A stretch of DNA of 33,583 nucleotides from assembly GCA_040387055.1 (NCBI GenBank), contig JAZKEM010000156.1, positions 1-33,583 on the forward strand. The letters run 5' to 3'. The DNA is from Stenotrophobium sp040387055. GTDB lineage: Bacteria > Pseudomonadota > Gammaproteobacteria > Nevskiales > Nevskiaceae. Numbering within the stretch: position 1 is the first letter of the stretch; every line of letters starts with the position of its first letter. Of the stretch, positions 26,306 to 33,583 are shown piece after piece. The notes under the pieces are model-generated. The model made no database searches. It saw only the letters and a list, made by a program, of their open reading frames with translations, and was not told the DNA's origin. A program made the translations under genes and the position numbers.

Positions 26306-27488
26306 TCCCTTCGCGCCGCAGCCCTGCGGCCAGATGCATCGAGCAACCGATGTTGCTGCTGATAATAATGTCTGGTGCCAATGCGCGCGTCATCACCAGC
26401 TTTTCTTTCAAAAGCTGATCAGCCATTACTGGCTGTGTAATGAAATAACTCCCCGCGGCGCCGCAGCAACGATCCTTGCTGTCCAGCGCAACAATTTCGA
26501 TACCGGGAATTTTCTCAAGCAATCTGCGAACAGCATCGTCACCTTTCACTACGTTTTTAAGGGTGCATGGCGTGTGAATGGCGACTCGTGCCTTCAAGGG
26601 CTTAATCGCTAAATTACTCGGCCATTTGCTGAGTAAAAACGTACTCAAATCCTGCACGCGCTGCGAGAACGCAGCGCCAGATGTGCCGAGTATTTCCGGA
26701 TATTCCATCAACGTCGCGCCACAACCGCTGGCGCTGCTAAGAATCGGCGTGTTGCTGTTAAACGCTGTAATGTTTTGCTGCGCGAGTCGGGTGGCTTGTG
26801 TGGGATACCCGTTGTGTTGATGCAGCGCGCCACAGCAGCCCTGACGTGTTGGCACATCAGCGCTGATTCCGAGGCGTGACAACACCAGCAGTGCGTCTTG
26901 CAACGTTTGTCGATCAGCGAGTTCGCCAGTGCAGCCGGTGAATAGTGAAACCGAAGCAGCATCTTTGCGTACGTGATTCTGCAAGGCCAGCGGCAAATAG
27001 ATGCGAGGCAGTAGCGAGTCGAGACGAGCGACACGTCCGTTGCCGAGTAAGTGTGTCCGGCGTAATAGTGCTTGTAGACCACTGCGCTGATAGAGCCAGA
27101 GAAGCGTCGCTGCAAATTTTCGCGCTGTTGCATTGCTAAGCCAAAATCCAATCACCCGCGTCGTAATATCCGTACTCGGTTTTTTCTGATGCAGCATGGC
27201 TCTGCCCGCATCAATCAAACGACCGTAGGGAACTTTTGCCGGGCACACGGTTTCACAAGATCGGCAGGACAGACAGCCATCGAGGTGCGAGATTGCGCTG
27301 GCACTCGGAGGAATCAGGCCAGTTGAGAGTCCCTGCATGAGCGCTATGCGTCCACGTGGGGAATCAGCTTCGCTTTGTGTCTGCAAATAGGTCGGGCAAT
27401 GCGGCAGGCACAAGCCACACTTCACACACAGATCTGCGTCTGCATAAGGAAATTCAGATCGAGACTGTGGGGTGGATGGCGCAGACAT
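26253..27488 (-). CDS. (Fe-S)-binding protein, glycolate oxidase subunit GlcF-like
   Basis: A 411-residue protein with two N-terminal [4Fe-4S] ferredoxin clusters (C21, C24, C27, C31 and C72, C75, C78, C82) and two CCG domains (GCCGALHQH and RCCGAAGSY), the GlcF/heterodisulfide-reductase layout. GlcF works with GlcD and GlcE to oxidise glycolate, but no such genes are adjacent, so the partner and substrate are not shown. It is not typical for the lptE neighbourhood. The 3' end overlaps lptE by 53 bases. The upstream TATA-rich stretch (27494-27501) could serve promoters in either direction. Confidence 0.85.
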   Translation of the reverse strand: MSAPSTPQSRSEFPYADADLCVKCGLCLPHCPTYLQTQSEADSPRGRIALMQGLSTGLIPPSASAISHLDGCLSCRSCETVCPAKVPYGRLIDAGRAMLHQKKPSTDITTRVIGFWLSNATARKFAATLLWLYQRSGLQALLRRTHLLGNGRVARLDSLLPRIYLPLALQNHVRKDAASVSLFTGCTGELADRQTLQDALLVLSRLGISADVPTRQGCCGALHQHNGYPTQATRLAQQNITAFNSNTPILSSASGCGATLMEYPEILGTSGAAFSQRVQDLSTFLLSKWPSNLAIKPLKARVAIHTPCTLKNVVKGDDAVRRLLEKIPGIEIVALDSKDRCCGAAGSYFITQPVMADQLLKEKLVMTRALAPDIIISSNIGCSMHLAAGLRREGIKAELLHPVSLLARQLG

Positions 27489-27549
27489 GCGGCCTATATT
27501 ATCTGCGTAATCAGTGATTGCGTGTTTACTTCATTTTTCAGGAGCAATT

Positions 27550-28269
27550 ATGTTGAAGGGCAAGATGTTGTTGCTTAGCGTCTGTTTGACGGTGCCGGGC
27601 CTGGCGCTCGCAGATCCCAATGGTTGGTCTGGCGAAGCGGGCTTGGGCTATATCGCCAATAACGGCAACACAAGTTCCAGCGCTGCTAATGGCAAGCTGT
27701 CATTGATCTACGCGCAGGATGTTTGGAAAAACACATTTCTTGCTACGGCCTTGGGCACATCGAGCGATAGCGTTTCGACCGGCGAGCAATATGGTGCTTC
27801 TGACAAGCTGGACTACAACTTCACCCACAACGACTATGCGTATGCCAGTGTTGAATGGGCTAAGGATCTGCAGGGTCCTACCTTACAGCGCACCGTCGAG
27901 TCTTTGGGTTATGGCCGTCATGTATTGGCCGGGCCCACGCATATTCTGGATCTTGAAGCCGGTGTCGGTGCTCGTCAGGAGATTGTGAACTTCACCAATG
28001 AGCGCAACAGGGATGTGATCGGGCGCTTTGCAGGGAAATATGGTTGGAAAATTTCTGAAACCAGCAATTTCAATCAGTCGTTAAAAGTGGAAACCGGCCA
28101 CGACAATACGTTTACAGAATCCATCACCGAGGTGAAGGTCAATATTGTCCGCAATATTTTTGGCAGTGCCTCTTACACCTTCCGCAACAACACCTCGGTA
28201 CCGGTGGGAACCAGTCGTACCGATACGATTACGGCGCTGAACCTTTCTTACGCCTTCGGCGCCAAGTAA
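27550..28269 (+). CDS. DUF481-family outer-membrane protein
   Basis: A 239-residue protein with a signal peptide (LKGKMLLLSVCLTVPGLALA, cut before DPNG) and a DUF481 domain: alternating strands with WSGEAGLGYIANNGNTSSSA near the start and an aromatic C-terminal strand (TALNLSYAFGAK). Such proteins are predicted beta barrels in the outer membrane; their function is poorly known, with E. coli YdiY the best-known relative. GGAG five bases before the ATG at 27550 sets the start; an in-frame ATG at 27514 would put 12 residues before the signal peptide. It stands apart from its neighbours with 61 bases upstream. Confidence 0.85.
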   Translation: MLKGKMLLLSVCLTVPGLALADPNGWSGEAGLGYIANNGNTSSSAANGKLSLIYAQDVWKNTFLATALGTSSDSVSTGEQYGASDKLDYNFTHNDYAYASVEWAKDLQGPTLQRTVESLGYGRHVLAGPTHILDLEAGVGARQEIVNFTNERNRDVIGRFAGKYGWKISETSNFNQSLKVETGHDNTFTESITEVKVNIVRNIFGSASYTFRNNTSVPVGTSRTDTITALNLSYAFGAK

Positions 28270-28301
28270 AGTGCGCACTGGATGTCCTGCATAGAACGCT
28301 A

Positions 28302-28616
28302 ATGAGCTATTACGAGCACCACGTATTTTTCTGCTGTAACCAACGCGCCCCCGGCGAGCGCACTTGTTGTAACGACAAGGGCGCAACGCGTGTGCGTGAT
28401 TACGCCAAGAAAAAGATCAAGTCGCTGGGTCTGGCGGCGCCAGGGAAAGTCCGCATCAATATGGCGGGCTGTCTTGAACGTTGCGAAGAAGGACCGGTGC
28501 TGGTCGTGTATCCGCAGGAGACTTGGTACACGTATGTTGACGAAGAAGATATTGACGAGATCATCAGCGAGCACATTCAGGGCGGCCGTGTTGTTGAACG
28601 CCTGAGACTCAAATGA
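28302..28616 (+). CDS. Thioredoxin-like [2Fe-2S] ferredoxin
   Basis: A 104-residue protein with the four-cysteine pattern of thioredoxin-fold ferredoxins: cysteines at 11/12 (FFCCNQR) and 22/23 (RTCC), then C57 and C61 (NMAGCLERCEEGP), followed by VVYPQETWYTYVDEEDIDEIISEH. The family carries one [2Fe-2S] cluster and is related to NuoE-type domains; its redox partner is unknown. Two vicinal cysteine pairs make the first two ligands ambiguous by eye. No ribosome-binding site is clear before the ATG. The stop overlaps the def start (ATGA), so the two proteins are translationally coupled. Confidence 0.88.
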   Translation: MSYYEHHVFFCCNQRAPGERTCCNDKGATRVRDYAKKKIKSLGLAAPGKVRINMAGCLERCEEGPVLVVYPQETWYTYVDEEDIDEIISEHIQGGRVVERLRLK

Positions 28617-29143
28617 TTCACGACGTTCTCAAGATGGGCGATCCGCGTCTGCTGCGTGTAGCTGAACCGGTCGCGAAATTTGATACGCCAGAACTGCATG
28701 CACTGATCGCCGATATGTTCGAAACCATGCACGCGCTCAACGGTGCAGGCCTAGCGGCGCCGCAAATTGGCGTGAATCTGCGCTTGGTGATTTTTGGATT
28801 TTCCAGCAGCCCGCGTTATCCCGATGCGGATGCAGTGCCAGAAACGGTGCTGATCAATCCCATCATCACGTTTATTGGTGATGAACAGGAAGATGGTTGG
28901 GAAGGCTGCTTATCGGTGCCTGGACTGCGCGGCGTCGTGCCGAGATATCGCGCCTTGCGTTATCAGGGTTTTGATCAGTACGGCAAAGTGATTGATCGCA
29001 CGGTCAGCGATTTTCATGCACGCGTGGTTCAGCATGAATGTGATCACTTGGATGGCGTGCTGTATCCAATGCGCGTGCGGGACTTCAAGCAGTTTGGTTA
29101 CACGGATGTGTTGTTTCCGGGCATGCCGGATAATGACGACTAA
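28613..29143 (+). CDS. def: Peptide deformylase
   Basis: Removes the formyl group from the N-terminal methionine of new proteins, an Fe(II)-dependent reaction. The 176-residue protein has all three motifs: GAGLAAPQIG starting at 44, EGCLSVPG with the metal ligand C99, and HECDHLDG with H141, E142 and H145. It is apart from the usual def-fmt pair, so the genome may hold a second copy. It is coupled by ATGA overlap to the [2Fe-2S] ferredoxin gene. It converges on mltF across a 57-base AT-rich gap. Confidence 0.95.
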   Translation: MIHDVLKMGDPRLLRVAEPVAKFDTPELHALIADMFETMHALNGAGLAAPQIGVNLRLVIFGFSSSPRYPDADAVPETVLINPIITFIGDEQEDGWEGCLSVPGLRGVVPRYRALRYQGFDQYGKVIDRTVSDFHARVVQHECDHLDGVLYPMRVRDFKQFGYTDVLFPGMPDNDD

Positions 29144-29155
29144 TTGTGCTAATTA

Positions 29156-29187
29156 ATTATTTATAGAAATTTTGATATATAAATAAT
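29156..29187. repeat. AT-only inverted repeat between def and mltF
   Basis: ATTATTTATA (29156-29165) and its exact complement (29178-29187) flank a 12-base spacer in the gap between two convergent genes. The stem has no G or C, so its stability is low; a weak bidirectional terminator or chance in AT-rich DNA are both possible. Confidence 0.4.
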
Positions 29188-29200
29188 AACAGTCGATATT

Positions 29201-30697
29201 TCAAAGAATCGGCGAATTAATGTGCAGCGGATCGTCGCGATGTTTCTTAGCGCCAGCTGGTGTCTGTAGAGGCGGTTCTTGTTCTAGCGCCGGTTGCTGG
29301 CCGCGCTCGGGTGCGACGTTGGTGATCCAGCTCAGCATGTCGTAATACGTGCGCACATTGCCAACATAAGCCACCGTCTCATATCCGCGCGCATAACCGT
29401 GTTTGGTTTGCATATACCAACGCTCCTGCGTCAGCAGCGGTAGCGAGTTACGCACGTCGAGCCAATGATTGGGATTGCCGCCGAGTGAGCGTGTGAGATT
29501 GCGTGCATCAAACACATGGCCGATGCCGATGTTGTAAGCGGCGAGGCCCATCCAGGTGCGATCTGGTTCTTTGATTTCAGGCGGTAGCTGTTCAAGTAAT
29601 TGGCGGAAGTAACGTGCGCCACCAAAGATGCTCTGAACGGGATCTTCGCGATCTCTGACGTTGAGAAAGTCAGCGGTATCCAGCGTCAGCATCATCAAGC
29701 CTCTGACGCCGGTGGGACTCACGGCGTCTTCATCCCAATGCGACTCTTGATAGCCCATGGCTGCTAACAGGCGCCAATCGAGCTGGTGCTTTGCTGCGGC
29801 GTCTTCAAATGCTTTGCGGTAACGCGTGAGTCGGGTTTGCACCATGGAGGCCAGCGTCACGGCGCCCATGTAATTCACCTGCTCAATATGGCCAAAGTAA
29901 CGGTCGCGCAAACGCGGCAGATCGACACCACTGAAAACTTCGAGGTAGGCATTAGCAGCATCAAACAGACTGTTGTCAGCACTTTTTTGGAAGGCCCAAG
30001 CCAGATCCTGCGATTTGGCAGCGGCAAAAGCGATGCGCAGTCTGGGGTAGTAGCGCTGATTGATGGAGATGATGTCGGAGTTGGCGATGGTGTAGCCCAA
30101 CTGATTATTGGCTACTTGATACAGCAACTCTTCGGTTTCCTGATCGTCCGTTTCTTCCCATTTCAGATCTGGATATTTTTTCTGGGCTTCACGCAGCAGT
30201 TCTGCACCAATACTGCCGCGTTGAACACGAATGTTCCCTTCTAAGTTGCCCAAGTTGTCCGGACGGGTTTCGCCCATGCGGTAAACCAGCTGTGGCACGA
30301 CATGCAGCATGGCGCGAGCGAACCGTACGTTTTTGAGGCGCTCGGGGGTGATGGCCAAGCCTGCGGCGGCAAGATGCACGCGGCCTTCGCGGGCCATTTG
30401 AATGGCTTCAGCGGGACTACTGGCCACCACCACCTCCAGTCCGGCATTCAGACTTTCGGCAAAGCTCTTGGCCAATTCATATTCAAAACCGAGCGGGCCA
30501 GCCGCGCCGATGTAGTAAGTGGTGGGGCTGTTAATGGTGGCAATGCGCAGAACGCCGGTTGCCTTGATTTGCTGCAATTGGTCCGTGCGAGGCGAGCAAG
30601 TGGACAGTAAAAGGAATAACAACAGCGAAATCACGCCAAAAACCGCCAATCGGCGGTGATTTTTGACAGAAAGAGTAGGCGTGGCCGCCGTGTTCAT
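29201..30697 (-). CDS. mltF: Membrane-bound lytic murein transglycosylase F
   Basis: A 498-residue periplasmic transglycosylase that cleaves the glycan strands of peptidoglycan. After an N-terminal hydrophobic signal (about 16-33, with a possible lipobox LLSTC, C34) come a solute-binding-protein type domain (about 42-270, GVLRIATINSPTTYY...GFEYELAKSFAE) and a lytic transglycosylase domain with catalytic E318 in GYQESHWDEDAVSPTGVRGLMMLT. This two-domain order is the MltF hallmark. The regulatory domain binds muropeptides in Pseudomonas MltF. An AGGAG lies 12 bases upstream, a rather long spacing. It is divergent from tRNA-Ser. Confidence 0.95.
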   Translation of the reverse strand: MNTAATPTLSVKNHRRLAVFGVISLLLFLLLSTCSPRTDQLQQIKATGVLRIATINSPTTYYIGAAGPLGFEYELAKSFAESLNAGLEVVVASSPAEAIQMAREGRVHLAAAGLAITPERLKNVRFARAMLHVVPQLVYRMGETRPDNLGNLEGNIRVQRGSIGAELLREAQKKYPDLKWEETDDQETEELLYQVANNQLGYTIANSDIISINQRYYPRLRIAFAAAKSQDLAWAFQKSADNSLFDAANAYLEVFSGVDLPRLRDRYFGHIEQVNYMGAVTLASMVQTRLTRYRKAFEDAAAKHQLDWRLLAAMGYQESHWDEDAVSPTGVRGLMMLTLDTADFLNVRDREDPVQSIFGGARYFRQLLEQLPPEIKEPDRTWMGLAAYNIGIGHVFDARNLTRSLGGNPNHWLDVRNSLPLLTQERWYMQTKHGYARGYETVAYVGNVRTYYDMLSWITNVAPERGQQPALEQEPPLQTPAGAKKHRDDPLHINSPIL

Positions 30698-30790
30698 TTA
30701 GAATCCGCGCTCCTCACGGGTCTGGCCGGAAACGTAACACACTGGCAAGCATCAGAAAGAGGTCAGGGTGCCAGCAAATGGAATTTGGCC

Positions 30791-30799
30791 TGTTAAAAT
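30791..30799 (+). promoter_or_regulatory. Candidate extended -10 promoter of tRNA-Ser
   Basis: TGTTAAAAT fits the extended -10 pattern TGnTATAAT with one mismatch and ends 17 bases before the tRNA. The following CTGGCGCGG is GC-rich, like the discriminator of stable-RNA promoters under stringent control. No clear -35 is seen. Confidence 0.5.
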
Positions 30800-30816
30800 T
30801 CTGGCGCGGTAAAAAC

Positions 30817-30906
30817 GGAGAGGTGGCAGAGTGGTTGAATGTACCTGACTCGAAATCAGGCGTAGGTGCAAACCTACCGGGGGTTCGAATCCCTCCCTCT
30901 CCGCCA
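30817..30906 (+). tRNA. tRNA-Ser (anticodon CGA)
   Basis: A 90-base tRNA with acceptor GGAGAGG paired to CCTCTCC, discriminator G and encoded CCA. The anticodon stem CCTGA/TCAGG encloses the loop CTCGAAA, giving anticodon CGA at 30851-30853, which reads UCG codons. The long variable arm (about 30861-30878) is typical of class II serine tRNAs, and the T loop GGTTCGAATCC is intact. Confidence 0.97.
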
Positions 30907-30962
30907 CTTTAAGCGTTCGTCATAAGAACTACCGCCACTTCAGGAAGTCGAACGGGTCCCCG

Positions 30963-32645
30963 ATGACTACCGTAAATCACGCTCCCTCCGCGATGTCTCG
31001 CACTTCACTTTCCGCAACGGTCATTTTGCTGTGCTGGTTGGCCATCGGCGCACTTTGGTTCAGTTCACTGTCTTTCCGCGATCTGGCGGGCACCGATGAA
31101 GGGCGTTATGCCGAAATTGCGCGTGAGATGGCGCAGAGCGGCGACTTTGTAACGCCGCGTCTCAACGACCTTAAATATTTTGAAAAACCGGCCCTGCAGT
31201 ACTGGGCTTCAGCCGCTTTGTTCAAGGCGTTTGGCGAATCTGAATTTGTTGCGCGTCTTTGGCCGGGAATTTGTGGTTTTCTGGCGGTGCTGCTGGTTTG
31301 GTATACCGGTCGCCGCCTCTGGGGCGCGACGGCAGGACTCTATGCGGGTTTTGCCACGGTTAGCATGCTGTGGGTGATGGGCCTAAGCCACGTCGTTACC
31401 GTCGACATGGGTGTGAGCTTTTTCCTAACAGCGGTGCTCTGCGGATTCTTGATTGCACAAGATGACAAAACGCAGGCAGCGTCACGCAGAAAATGGATGT
31501 TCTTTGTGTGGGCCGCAATGGCTGGTGCCATGCTCAGCAAGGGGCTTATTGGCCTCGTCATTCCCGGTGCAGCGCTGGTGTTTTACAGTCTGATTTATCG
31601 TGATTGGAAAACCTGGCCACGCATGGAGCCCTTGTGGGGTCCACTACTTTTCCTTGCATTAGCGGCGCCTTGGTTTGTCATCGTGTCGATGCGCAACCCC
31701 GAGTTCGCCAAGTTCTTCTTCATCCATGAACACTTCGGACGCTTTGCCACCGACCAGGCGCGTCGTACCGGCGCTTGGTATTACTTTGTGCCCTTGCTGT
31801 TAGCCGGCTTGTTTCCGTGGACTACGTTATTGCCTTCGCTGACGCGTTACGCAGCTAAACGTGAGAGCAGCAGCTTCCAGCCGAACGGTGTCTTGCTGGT
31901 CTGGTGCTCATTCATTTTCCTGTTCTTTAGCGTCTCCAGCTCCAAGCTGCCGGCGTATCTGTTGCCGATGTTTCCGGCACTCGGTTTGCTGTTAGGCCGT
32001 TATCTCGAAGCAGCGCAGCCGAATGTGTTGTGCAAACATGCGATCGCTTTGGCTGCAGCTGTGGCGGTGGTACTGATAGCGGGCGTGACCTACATCCTGT
32101 TCTTTGCCAAGGGCAGCGCAAAAACACCGGTGGAATATCACTACCAAGCGGCGTACTGGGTGATTGCTGCGGGCCTGGGCATGCTCGTATGTGCGGTACT
32201 GGCTGCACGCTCCGCATCGCAGGGTCGCAAAGATTGGTCGGTGATGCAGATTAGTTTGGGCGGCGTGTTTTTGTGCGCTGTCTTGATGGACGGCTATCAG
32301 GTTTTATCGCCGCTAGTTTCAGCCAAGAATGCTGCTGCGGCGATGACGCCTTATCTCAAAGCAGACACTGAAGTATTTTCAGTGGAACGCTACGACCAGA
32401 CACTGCCGTTTTATCTCAAGCGCACTGTGACCTTGGTGAATTACGTCGATGAATTCAATCTTGGTCAGGAAGCTGAGCCGCATAAATGGATTCCAACGAA
32501 TGAGGCCTTTGCCTTGCGTTGGAACGCTGCGCCAAATGCATTGGCCATTACCAATGTAAAGACGCATAAGAAATTGCAGGAATCCGGATTGCCAATGACG
32601 GTGATCTATACCGATCCTCGTCGTGTTGTGTTCAAAAAACCATGA
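30963..32645 (+). CDS. arnT: ArnT-like glycosyltransferase (4-amino-4-deoxy-L-arabinose transferase family)
   Basis: A 560-residue inner-membrane GT83/GT39-type protein with many hydrophobic segments. It carries the ArnT motifs GTDEGRYAEIAREM (acidic D45/E46) and RLNDLKYFEKPALQYW (71-80), and the periplasmic HEHFGRFATDQARRTGAWYYFVPLL loop. ArnT moves aminoarabinose from undecaprenyl phosphate to lipid A, lowering its negative charge. The next two genes, a small ArnE/F-like transporter and an ArnB-like aminotransferase, support this over a general PMT-like role. AGGAAG is 15 bases upstream, a poor spacing, so the exact start is uncertain (30993 is an alternative). Confidence 0.88.
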   Translation: MTTVNHAPSAMSRTSLSATVILLCWLAIGALWFSSLSFRDLAGTDEGRYAEIAREMAQSGDFVTPRLNDLKYFEKPALQYWASAALFKAFGESEFVARLWPGICGFLAVLLVWYTGRRLWGATAGLYAGFATVSMLWVMGLSHVVTVDMGVSFFLTAVLCGFLIAQDDKTQAASRRKWMFFVWAAMAGAMLSKGLIGLVIPGAALVFYSLIYRDWKTWPRMEPLWGPLLFLALAAPWFVIVSMRNPEFAKFFFIHEHFGRFATDQARRTGAWYYFVPLLLAGLFPWTTLLPSLTRYAAKRESSSFQPNGVLLVWCSFIFLFFSVSSSKLPAYLLPMFPALGLLLGRYLEAAQPNVLCKHAIALAAAVAVVLIAGVTYILFFAKGSAKTPVEYHYQAAYWVIAAGLGMLVCAVLAARSASQGRKDWSVMQISLGGVFLCAVLMDGYQVLSPLVSAKNAAAAMTPYLKADTEVFSVERYDQTLPFYLKRTVTLVNYVDEFNLGQEAEPHKWIPTNEAFALRWNAAPNALAITNVKTHKKLQESGLPMTVIYTDPRRVVFKKP

Positions 32646-33016
32646 AAGCTCTCGAATTCGGACTGATTGTTTTTGGCGTGATGCTCAACGCCGCCGCACA
32701 GCTGTTGCTCAAGGCCGGCACGCGCACCATCGGTCAATTTGAATTTAGCGCAGCTAATGTCTGGCCGATTGGCTGGTCAATGGCGACCAACCCACACATC
32801 GTCGGCGGTTTGTCTTGCTACGTGGTGAGTGTGATTGTTTGGATCATGGCGCTGTCGCGCGTTGAAGTGAGCATCGCGTATCCCATGTTGTCACTTGGCT
32901 ACATCGTCAATGCGATCTTCGCTTGGTACTTATTTGGTGAAGCCATTACGGTGACGCGTGTTGTGGGCATGGGCATCATCATCATCGGCGTCTATCTCGT
33001 GGCGAAACCGACCTGA
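32642..33016 (+). CDS. SMR/EamA-type small transporter, ArnE/ArnF-like
   Basis: A 124-residue protein with four hydrophobic segments (about 3-20, 44-66, 74-95 and 100-120), the layout of small multidrug-resistance and ArnE/ArnF proteins. In enterobacteria ArnE and ArnF together flip undecaprenyl-phosphate-aminoarabinose to the periplasm for ArnT. Here the gene overlaps the arnT stop as ATGA and the next start by one base, so a flippase role in the same pathway is likely. Whether it acts alone or with a second subunit outside the window cannot be seen. Confidence 0.82.
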   Translation: MKALEFGLIVFGVMLNAAAQLLLKAGTRTIGQFEFSAANVWPIGWSMATNPHIVGGLSCYVVSVIVWIMALSRVEVSIAYPMLSLGYIVNAIFAWYLFGEAITVTRVVGMGIIIIGVYLVAKPT

Positions 33017-33583
33017 TGGATTTCTTACCCTTCACACGACCGTCGATAGACGAAGAAACCATCGCTGCTGTCGGCGATGTTTTGCGTTCTGGCTGGATTA
33101 CCAGCGGCCCAAAAGTTAAAGAGCTCGAAGCGACGCTGTCTGCTCGCTACGGCGGCCGTCCGGTGCGCGTACTCAATTCCGCCACGGCGGCTTTAGAAAT
33201 TGCACTGCGTTTGTGCAAGATCGGGCCGGGCGATGAAGTCATCACCACGCCGATGTCGTGGGTTGCCACCGCGAATGTCATTCTTGCCGTCGGTGCCAAG
33301 CCGGTGTTTGTGGATGCGGATCCGGCCACACGCAATATTGATTTAAACAAGCTTGAAGCGGCGATTACGCCTAAGACCAAAGCGATTATTCCGGTAGACC
33401 TCGCAGGCTTGCCGGTCGATCGTGATCGTCTCTATGAGATTGCACGTCGTCACAACTTGCGTGTGGTTGAAGATGCCGCGCAAGCGATGGGCTCAAACTG
33501 GAAGGGTCGTGAGATTGGCTGCGATGGCGATCTGATTTCTTTCAGCTTTCACGCCAATAAAAACATCACCACCACAGAAGGTG
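33016..33583 (+). CDS. DegT/DnrJ/EryC1-family aminotransferase, ArnB-like, cut by the window end
   Basis: The first 189 residues of a PLP-dependent sugar aminotransferase. It begins MDFLPFTRPSIDEETIAAVGDVLRSGWITSGP in parts matching ArnB (LPFxRP, SGWITxGPK), has VEDAAQ with D153 that binds the pyridine ring, and ends just after SFHANKNIT with the presumed PLP lysine K182. ArnB converts UDP-4-keto-pentose to UDP-4-amino-4-deoxy-L-arabinose. The start overlaps the previous stop (TGATG). The C-terminal half lies outside. A different amino-sugar aminotransferase is possible but the arn context favours ArnB. Confidence 0.87.
   Translation, partial: MDFLPFTRPSIDEETIAAVGDVLRSGWITSGPKVKELEATLSARYGGRPVRVLNSATAALEIALRLCKIGPGDEVITTPMSWVATANVILAVGAKPVFVDADPATRNIDLNKLEAAITPKTKAIIPVDLAGLPVDRDRLYEIARRHNLRVVEDAAQAMGSNWKGREIGCDGDLISFSFHANKNITTTEG

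Noticed and set aside
30901..30940. CCGCCACTT at the tRNA-Ser 3' end is repeated 31 bases downstream, as in an attachment-site scar.
   Set aside because: Only nine bases match, no integrase or foreign genes are near, and chance is a sufficient explanation.

Overview
The window is a gene-dense chromosomal segment of a proteobacterium (Pseudomonadota). Gene order and protein signatures fit a gamma- or betaproteobacterium. FtsZ carries an 'EITRGLGAG...GRQAAEED' stretch that looks gammaproteobacterial, and leuS-lptE are paired, so I lean gamma, but beta cannot be excluded by eye. Nothing in the window looks like a prophage or insertion sequence.

Left part (1-12362, mostly + strand): the end of the division and cell-wall cluster (murB 3' end, ddl, ftsQ, ftsA, ftsZ, lpxC), then a dciA-type gene on the minus strand, an M23 envelope peptidase, secA closed by a very strong terminator, argJ, and a Nudix-ThiE fusion. 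yacG meets this block tail to tail.

Middle part (12180-22899, minus strand): a type IV pilus block read pilA, sulfatase-like membrane transferase, two tandem Wzy/O-antigen-ligase-family genes, pilB, pilC, pilD, coaE, zapD, yacG. The four genes from pilA to the second ligase look like a pilin plus a dedicated decoration cassette. pilA has a good sigma-54 promoter match, its own terminator, and a C-terminal serine. The two ligase genes are a 1317-bp tandem duplication with a strongly uneven identity profile and a fossil of the sulfatase gene's 3' end between them. This is the most interesting part of the window.

Right part (23259-33583): leuS (a form apparently lacking the leucine-specific insertion) overlapping lptE, a convergent GlcF-like iron-sulfur protein, a DUF481 outer-membrane protein, a [2Fe-2S] thioredoxin-like ferredoxin coupled to a peptide deformylase, mltF, tRNA-Ser(CGA), and the start of an arn-type operon (arnT, an ArnE/F-like small transporter, an ArnB-like aminotransferase cut by the window end) for aminoarabinose modification of lipid A.

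Much of the content concerns the envelope: peptidoglycan precursors and division, lipid A synthesis (lpxC), LPS export (lptE), lipid A modification (arn), murein turnover (M23, mltF) and pili.
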